Shown here: positions 50,967-55,175 of the stretch, piece after piece
Numbering within the stretch: position 1 is the first letter of the stretch
Layout: every line of letters starts with the position of its first letter
Source of the DNA: Thermodesulfovibrionales bacterium
Lineage (GTDB): Bacteria > Nitrospirota > Thermodesulfovibrionia > Thermodesulfovibrionales > SM23-35
Direction of reading: 5' to 3'
Assembly (NCBI GenBank): GCA_030019415.1
Contig: JASEEX010000010.1
Coordinates: 1-55,175, forward strand
Length of the DNA: 55,175 nt
The notes under the pieces: generated by a model
The model's input: only the letters and a program-made list of their open reading frames with translations
Database searches by the model: none
What the model was told of the DNA's origin: nothing
Made by a program: the position numbers and the translations under genes

Positions 50967-52076
50967 TTACTGGAAAAAATCCAAAATTTTTCTATCAACA
51001 AATTCCTTGAATTCCTCTTTAAACCGTTCTCTGCTAAACCTTTCTGCATTTCTTCTAATCTCAAGGCAATCAAACTGATCCTGTCTTTTTTGAAATTCAT
51101 TAATAGCCTCAATGAGACTTTCCACTGTTTGCTCTTTGAAGAAGATACCAGTCTTGCCCTCTGCAACAGTCTCCAGTATACCGCCAGCCCCATAGGCAAT
51201 AACAGGAGTTCCGCAGGCCTGTGCCTCAACTGGAAGAATTCCAAAATCTTCCTCAGCAGCAAATATGAAGGCACGAGCCTTCTGCAGGTATTCCTTTAGC
51301 GTGTCATCTTTTTGATAACCCAGAAAGGTCACATTCTTCTTTGCTTTCCTTTTTACCTTTTCAAAATCAGGCCCATCACCAATGACTATAAGCGGAAGCC
51401 CTGTCTCTGAAAATGCCTCTGCAATCAGGTCTATCTTTTTGTAAGGGACCATCCTTGAGGCTGTTAAAAAGAAATTATCTTTTTCACTGCACATTTGAAA
51501 TTTTTCTATATCAACTGGTGGATAGATAACTTTTGCCTCTCGTCCATAGACCCTTCTTATCCTGTTTGCTACATATTTTGACAGAGTGACAAAATGGTCA
51601 ACTCTGTTAACAGTAGTGTGGTCCCATATTCTTAAATAATGAAGAACTGCTTTAACAACGAATGCCTTCATTCCTTTTTCAAGTTCTGATTCCTTTAAAT
51701 ATTGGTGATAGAGTTCCCAGGCATATCGCATGGGGGTATAGCAGTAACATATGTGGAGCTGGTTACTGTTTGTCAAAATTCCCTTAGCCACCGCATGGCT
51801 GCTGGAAATGATGAGGTCGTATCCTGAAAGATTGAATTGCTCCACAGCAAAAGGCATCAAAGGGAGGTAACTCCTGTATTTTTTCTTTGCAAACGGCAGG
51901 TTCTGAATGAAACTTGTCTGTACCTTTTTATTCTTAATAAAATACCTTTGACTGACAGGCAGAAAATCAATAAGGCTGAATAAGTCAGCCTCTGGATATA
52001 TTTCCAGTATCTCTTCCAGAACCCTTTCAGCTCCGGCAGGGGTCACCAACCAATCGTGAACGATAGCGACCTTCAT
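50967..52076 (-). CDS. GT4-family glycosyltransferase
   Basis: 369-residue GT4. MKVAIVHDWLVTPAGAERVL start, FNLSGYDLIISSSHAVAKG, CYCYTPMRYAWELYHQY, VDIEKFQMCSEKDNFFLTAS, VIGDGPDFEKVKRKAKKNV and FIFAAEEDFGILPVEAQACG (E-x7-E). Similar to GDP-mannose-dependent transferases next to gmd, so a mannose or rhamnose donor is plausible. Start ATG 52076, overlapping gmd by 5 bases at most. Confidence 0.9.
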   Translation of the reverse strand: MKVAIVHDWLVTPAGAERVLEEILEIYPEADLFSLIDFLPVSQRYFIKNKKVQTSFIQNLPFAKKKYRSYLPLMPFAVEQFNLSGYDLIISSSHAVAKGILTNSNQLHICYCYTPMRYAWELYHQYLKESELEKGMKAFVVKAVLHYLRIWDHTTVNRVDHFVTLSKYVANRIRRVYGREAKVIYPPVDIEKFQMCSEKDNFFLTASRMVPYKKIDLIAEAFSETGLPLIVIGDGPDFEKVKRKAKKNVTFLGYQKDDTLKEYLQKARAFIFAAEEDFGILPVEAQACGTPVIAYGAGGILETVAEGKTGIFFKEQTVESLIEAINEFQKRQDQFDCLEIRRNAERFSRERFKEEFKEFVDRKILDFFQ

Positions 52077-52081
52077 AAAAT

Positions 52082-53110
52082 TCAACGCTGGTTTTCTTTT
52101 TGGATAAGCACCAAATCATGCTCTACCATTATACGGACAAGCTCTTTGAAGGTTGTCTTTGGAGACCAGCCAAGTTTCTCTTTGGCCTTTGAATAATCGC
52201 CCATAAGAAAATCGACCTCAGCAGGTCTGAAAAATTCAGGTGCCACCTGTATAAGTATTCTTCCGCTTGCCTTATCTTTTCCTTTTTCATCCACTCCTTT
52301 ACCCGACCATACTATATCAATACCGGCATTTTTAAATGCTAACTCAACAAACTCCCTGACACTGTGCGTTTCTCCGGTCGCTATAACGTAGTCATCCGGC
52401 TTGTCCTGCTGGATCATCAGCCACATCGCCTCAACATATTCAGGTGCATAGCCCCAATCCCTTCTGGAATCCAGATTTCCAAGTATTATTTTATCCTGAA
52501 AGCCATATTTTATTCGTGCAACTGAATGCGTTGTCTTCCTTGTAACAAATTCAAACCCTCTTAAGGGAGATTCGTGGTTAAAGAGGATACCGGAGCATAA
52601 AAACATTCCGTAAGACTCCCTGTAATTCACTGTTATCCAATGAGCAAAAAGCTTTGATGCTGCATAGGGACTTCTCGGATAAAAAGGGGTCTTCTCATTC
52701 TGGGGTGTTTCCTGTACCCTACCAAACATCTCGCTTGAAGATGCCTGATAAAATTTTATTTTTGGGTTGATATCTCTTATAGCCTCAAGAATTCTCAGTG
52801 CCCCAAGGGCTGTTACATCAGCAGTAAATATCGGAATTTCAAAAGACACTGCGACAAAACTTTGTGCACCAAGATTATAAATTTCATCTGGTTGGATCTT
52901 CTCTATTGTTCTGTAAATATTGGTAAATTCGTGAAGCTCTAAAGGGACATATTTTATTTTATCAGCAACTTTTAAAAACTTCAGCTTGTTCAGATGCAGA
53001 TCAGATGTCCTTCTGAACGCACCATAGACTTCATATCCTTTCTCGAGTAAGAGTCTTGAAAGGTACGCCCCGTCCTGACCTGTAATGCCTGTAATTAGCG
53101 CTTTCTTCAT
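52082..53110 (-). CDS. gmd: GDP-mannose 4,6-dehydratase
   Basis: NADP-dependent dehydratase giving GDP-4-keto-6-deoxymannose, precursor of GDP-rhamnose, fucose or perosamine. KALITGITGQDGAYLSRLLL (dinucleotide loop), NLGAQSFVAVSF, YQASSSEMFGRVQETPQNEK, FYPRSPYAASKLFAHWI (YxxxK) and FNHESPLRGFEFVTRK. 342 residues, normal. Followed by a GT4 that may use the product; no reductase is present in the window. Confidence 0.96.
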   Translation of the reverse strand: MKKALITGITGQDGAYLSRLLLEKGYEVYGAFRRTSDLHLNKLKFLKVADKIKYVPLELHEFTNIYRTIEKIQPDEIYNLGAQSFVAVSFEIPIFTADVTALGALRILEAIRDINPKIKFYQASSSEMFGRVQETPQNEKTPFYPRSPYAASKLFAHWITVNYRESYGMFLCSGILFNHESPLRGFEFVTRKTTHSVARIKYGFQDKIILGNLDSRRDWGYAPEYVEAMWLMIQQDKPDDYVIATGETHSVREFVELAFKNAGIDIVWSGKGVDEKGKDKASGRILIQVAPEFFRPAEVDFLMGDYSKAKEKLGWSPKTTFKELVRIMVEHDLVLIQKENQR

Positions 53111-53128
53111 GTGTAGCTCTCTCCTTAA

Positions 53129-53365
53129 TCAATAATTAATGATTTCTTCAAAAACCTTGATATGCTTTCTTGCCGACTTTTCCCGCATAAAAAAGTTTAG
53201 CCATACTTTTGATAATCTAAAAGCCTTAGGTTCTTCTTTATACTCTCAAAACCAGGCCCGTCACCGAGGACTATATGAGATAAAAACCTTGCAAAGAGGA
53301 CTCCAGAACTCGCTCCGCAGATGCATAGATTACGAGCCAGACATTGATAAGTGCAATCTTCCTTA
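53129..53365 (-). pseudogene. Miniature GT4 remnant (N-, middle and C-terminal slivers)
   Basis: Three pieces of a GT4 in correct order within 240 bases: KIALINVWLVIYASAERVLE (near 53362-53300), IVLGDGPGFESIKKNLRLLDY (about 53262-53200) and REKSARKHIKVFEEIINY with a stop at 53129. Each is in a different frame. It resembles the intact GT4 at 50967-52076, whose first 20 residues are nearly the same. Large internal deletions are inferred. Confidence 0.7.
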
Positions 53366-53568
53366 CTTGGGTAAAGTCTGTTTTTCAACCTCATCGATAA
53401 AGGTATAGAAGTCCTTATATCCTGAGCGAAGGTTTTGATGGCCTTAAAAACTATGGGGTTCTGGAGGATGGCCCCATCGTCATAACCTTTTAGAAGGTCT
53501 TCTAAATCTATGGTATTCTTCTTGATATCATATAAATAAGTCTGGATCCTTTGATGGTCAATTCGCAT
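53363..53568 (-). pseudogene. HepT-like partner, internally deleted
   Basis: The first 45 residues (MRIDHQRIQTYLYDIKKNTI then LEDLLKGYDDGAILQNPIVF) match the HepT/DUF86 helical start; after AIK a frame change leads to LRSGYKDFYTFIDEVEKQTL and a stop at 53363, like the HepT C-terminus. The middle with the RX4-6H RNase motif is missing, so it is not functional. If translated without shift, the product runs into GT4 debris. Confidence 0.7.
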
Positions 53569-53942
53569 CAGAAAAATGCCTCCCTCAAAATCCCTTCAGC
53601 CTCTCTGTATCGCATGGAGAAGGATTCTATAAAATCCCCCCTCAAATCTGTATCCTTATCCACTAATAGCTGACCATTAAGCACCTGTTCCAGATAAAGG
53701 AGGTTATCGGCATTATTTATAATCTGGATATCGAATTGGTCTGGAGGAATGGCTGTTTCAGCGAAAAGGGCAATCTTGAGATCGCTCGAAAGCTCCTGGG
53801 GATTCTCTCCACCTGATATATAAATTCCTATATCTATATCCCTGTATTGTTCCTCATAGATGGTCGAACCATAGAGATAGGCAAAGACTACCCTTTGATC
53901 CTTTTCCAGGACCTTGCTAATAAGATGGTGAATGGATCTCAT
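53568..53942 (-). CDS. MNT-type nucleotidyltransferase (MntA-like)
   Basis: 124-residue minimal nucleotidyltransferase. GS motif in YLYGSTIYEEQYRDIDIGIY (G-S-x9-D-x-D near 26-43) is complete. In HepT-MNT toxin-antitoxin modules MNT AMPylates the HepT RNase. Its stop overlaps the HepT start (TGATG) here; since HepT is broken, the antitoxin alone is left. Confidence 0.87.
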   Translation of the reverse strand: MRSIHHLISKVLEKDQRVVFAYLYGSTIYEEQYRDIDIGIYISGGENPQELSSDLKIALFAETAIPPDQFDIQIINNADNLLYLEQVLNGQLLVDKDTDLRGDFIESFSMRYREAEGILREAFF

Positions 53943-53985
53943 GGTAAAAGGATAGCATAATCAGGAAGGCTATTCAATAAATCCA

Positions 53986-54039
53986 AGCACCTTGACCACA
54001 GGGTATTTATCCAGCACTTTAGTCAAGGTGCTGGATAAA
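53986..54039. repeat. Overlapping alternative hairpins
   Basis: AGCACCTTGAC (53986-53996) pairs with GTCAAGGTGCT (54022-54032), and TTTATCCAGCAC (54006-54017) pairs with GTGCTGGATAAA (54028-54039). The two right arms share 54028-54032, so only one hairpin can form at a time. Confidence 0.65.
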
Positions 54040-54226
54040 GCTTTATCTTCAGTGATTCAAAAACCTTGATATACTCCCTTGCCGACTTTTCCCAGCTAAA
54101 GAGTTTTGTCCTTTCAAGACCTTTCTCTATCAGACTCTGTCGTAAAGTGTCATCCGTGAGCACCTTATGGCAATGCTTTCCACATTATATGGGTCAACAT
54201 AATACGCTGCATCCCCGCAGACCTCA
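54023..54226 (-). pseudogene. GT4 3' fragment
   Basis: RC reading shows EVCGDAAYYVDPYNVESIA, a frame break (GCCATAAGG), VLTDDTLRQSLIEKG, WEKSAREYIKVFESLKIK and a stop at 54023, the C-terminus of a GT4. Its upstream half is missing; it abuts the 3' end of the AbiEii-like gene. Confidence 0.7.
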
Positions 54227-54877
54227 TTTTTTCATAACCAGTCTTTTAAAGAAATCTTCGACCTCATCCCATTCTCTCTTTCCTATACGAGCTACTTCCC
54301 CGTTTTTTACCAATGTTACATCTCCAAGACCTTTTACAGCATCATCAAAAAATACCAGGCTTTTTTTAATCTGATAACTATATTCTTCTGATACACCATA
54401 TTTTTTATGAATCTGAGATATTAAAAACTGTAGCGATAGGTCATAGGAAGAGATTATTGCCCTGAGGTCAACAAAATCTTTAGCTGTTCCCCTCTGCACT
54501 ATTGCAACAACCTTCATAACTGCTATATCTACTGGTGAAGCGACATGTACCTTTAGGTCGGGATTAAAATTTGTTGGTTCGAGCAAAGGATAGGGATATC
54601 TGAGAAGACTTAACCTAACCTTGTTAATATTAGAAATGAATGTATCTTTTTCAGCAGCACTTAAAACTTCTATCACATATCTCTCTTTAAGAGATGATAT
54701 GATTGGGCCACTATAGAATTCTTTCTCTGTAAATAGGTCAATATCAACTGAAATCCTGTGTCCTAAATACAGCGCTACGGCAGTGCCGCCTGCAAGATAG
54801 GTATCGGGAGGCAGTGGCAACAGATGAATCTCTTTTAAGAGGGCAACCACAGGTAAGGTAATGGCCTTGAATAACAT
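54224..54877 (-). CDS. AbiEii/AbiGii-type nucleotidyltransferase
   Basis: 217-residue nucleotidyltransferase. TYLAGGTAVALYLGHRISVD then IDLFTE (GG-[x]-D-x-D near 28-50), SPVDIAVMKVVAIVQRGTAK, DFVDLRAI (K..D..L motif near 125-140) are typical AbiEii motifs; AbiEii toxins modify tRNA or nucleotides in abortive infection. ATG follows GAGGGGAG. The partner gene overlaps by 43 bases upstream. Confidence 0.88.
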   Translation of the reverse strand: MLFKAITLPVVALLKEIHLLPLPPDTYLAGGTAVALYLGHRISVDIDLFTEKEFYSGPIISSLKERYVIEVLSAAEKDTFISNINKVRLSLLRYPYPLLEPTNFNPDLKVHVASPVDIAVMKVVAIVQRGTAKDFVDLRAIISSYDLSLQFLISQIHKKYGVSEEYSYQIKKSLVFFDDAVKGLGDVTLVKNGEVARIGKREWDEVEDFFKRLVMKK

Positions 54878-55170
54878 TTTGTATCTCCCCTCTTCAGATT
54901 AAAGAATAAACACCAATAATTTACGGTCTTGGGAGAGAGATATGAACTTTCCTTTACAACACAAATAATATCCTCGACACTATAATTACTCAACATGAAC
55001 TCTATCTGCCTATCTCCTCCGTGTTCCAGTATGCGTTCAATGATGAGAAATTTATCTGCCTCAATATCAAGGTATCCAATCGCTGCCCCCCATAGACATG
55101 AACTCAGTATGTCTATATCTCCTGTTGCCTCACGTAAAAATCTACACGAAATGACTATTCGTTGCCTCAT
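54835..55170 (-). CDS. Upstream partner of AbiEii (DUF6922-like), start inside the end repeat
   Basis: 111 residues. YLDIEADKFLIIERILEHGG then YSVEDIICVVKESSYLSPKT and NYWCLFF are the conserved block of small proteins encoded before AbiEii. The first in-frame ATG (55170) and residues 1-17 lie within the terminal inverted repeat, so they may not be native; the core begins near ILSSCLWGAA. It overlaps the AbiEii gene. Antitoxin role inferred from context. Confidence 0.7.
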   Translation of the reverse strand: MRQRIVISCRFLREATGDIDILSSCLWGAAIGYLDIEADKFLIIERILEHGGDRQIEFMLSNYSVEDIICVVKESSYLSPKTVNYWCLFFNLKRGDTKCYSRPLPYLWLPS

Positions 55171-55175
55171 GTAAA
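55123..55175. repeat. Right copy of terminal inverted repeat
   Basis: Reverse complement of bases 1-53 (window bases 55121-55173); two further bases reach the window end. If the shared word is 55 long, it equals a common assembler k-mer size. Confidence 0.88.

Noticed and set aside
53139-53408. 89-residue plus-strand frame
   Set aside because: It is the reverse of GT4 and HepT debris; coding likeness is on the minus strand.

Overview
The window (55,175 bases, roughly 42% GC by eye) looks like a stretch of chromosome from a Gram-negative, anaerobic or microaerobic bacterium. The gene content (a LPS-heptose pathway, a corrinoid-protein activator, a UGA-containing selenoprotein, a bactofilin/M23 pair, and an uncoupled 7TM-HD/PhoH/YbeY cluster) fits Nitrospirota such as the Thermodesulfovibrio group. 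That assignment is inference from gene style and no marker here settles it. The two window ends carry the same 53 bases in inverted orientation, so the piece probably ends in a dispersed repeat or at an assembly-graph node.

Layout. (1) 0.5-12.1 kb, minus strand: a tightly overlapped housekeeping run argH - fibronectin-like lipoprotein, then gmhA - ruvC - ruvA - ruvB - queH - DUF2905 - spoIID-like - queA - SPOR protein - phoH - 7TM-HD phosphodiesterase - ybeY. (2) 12.3-18.5 kb: a flavoprotein and an AhpD-like protein, then pcm, an FAD dehydrogenase and surE on minus, and purM - M23 peptidase (frameshifted at a G7 run) - bactofilin and tRNA-Ala(GGC) on plus. (3) 18.6-24.1 kb: a double Usp protein, a YdcF/ElyC protein, an unknown protein, a THEP1 NTPase, a 71-codon glutaredoxin-like gene with two in-frame UGA codons each followed by a matching hairpin (a Uxx-star type selenoprotein), and a RACE-type [2Fe-2S]/ASKHA corrinoid activator. 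(4) 24.2-36.9 kb: panC, ispG, mltG, a 603-bp GIY-YIG element with terminal inverted repeats, hisD, then rfaE2, a NUDIX hydrolase, rseP, dxr, cdsA, uppS, an FG-GAP-like exported protein and an internally deleted GH57 remnant. (5) 37.0-53.1 kb: a surface-polysaccharide locus (rmlA, rmlC, rmlD, rmlB, several GT4 and GT9 glycosyltransferases, an O-antigen ligase/polymerase, a methyltransferase, gmd) interrupted by a vapBC pair and by a graveyard of fused gene fragments (GT4, ugd, smpB, possibly ssrA, GT9). (6) 53.1-55.2 kb: decayed glycosyltransferase pieces, an MNT nucleotidyltransferase with a broken HepT partner, and an AbiEii-type nucleotidyltransferase with its upstream partner.

Two themes cross all regions. 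First, several families of small palindromes and 7-8-bp 'stutter' repeats occur both between genes and inside reading frames (ybeY, ruvA, ruvB, ruvC, hisD, rmlD, a GT4, the lipoprotein, GIY-YIG), and they supply signal-peptide cores, linkers and C-terminal tails. Second, dead genes here decay by large internal deletions that keep both gene ends, often joined at a short shared sequence. The most interesting items are the two-UGA selenoprotein with its twin hairpins, the GIY-YIG element, and the repeat-born signal peptides.
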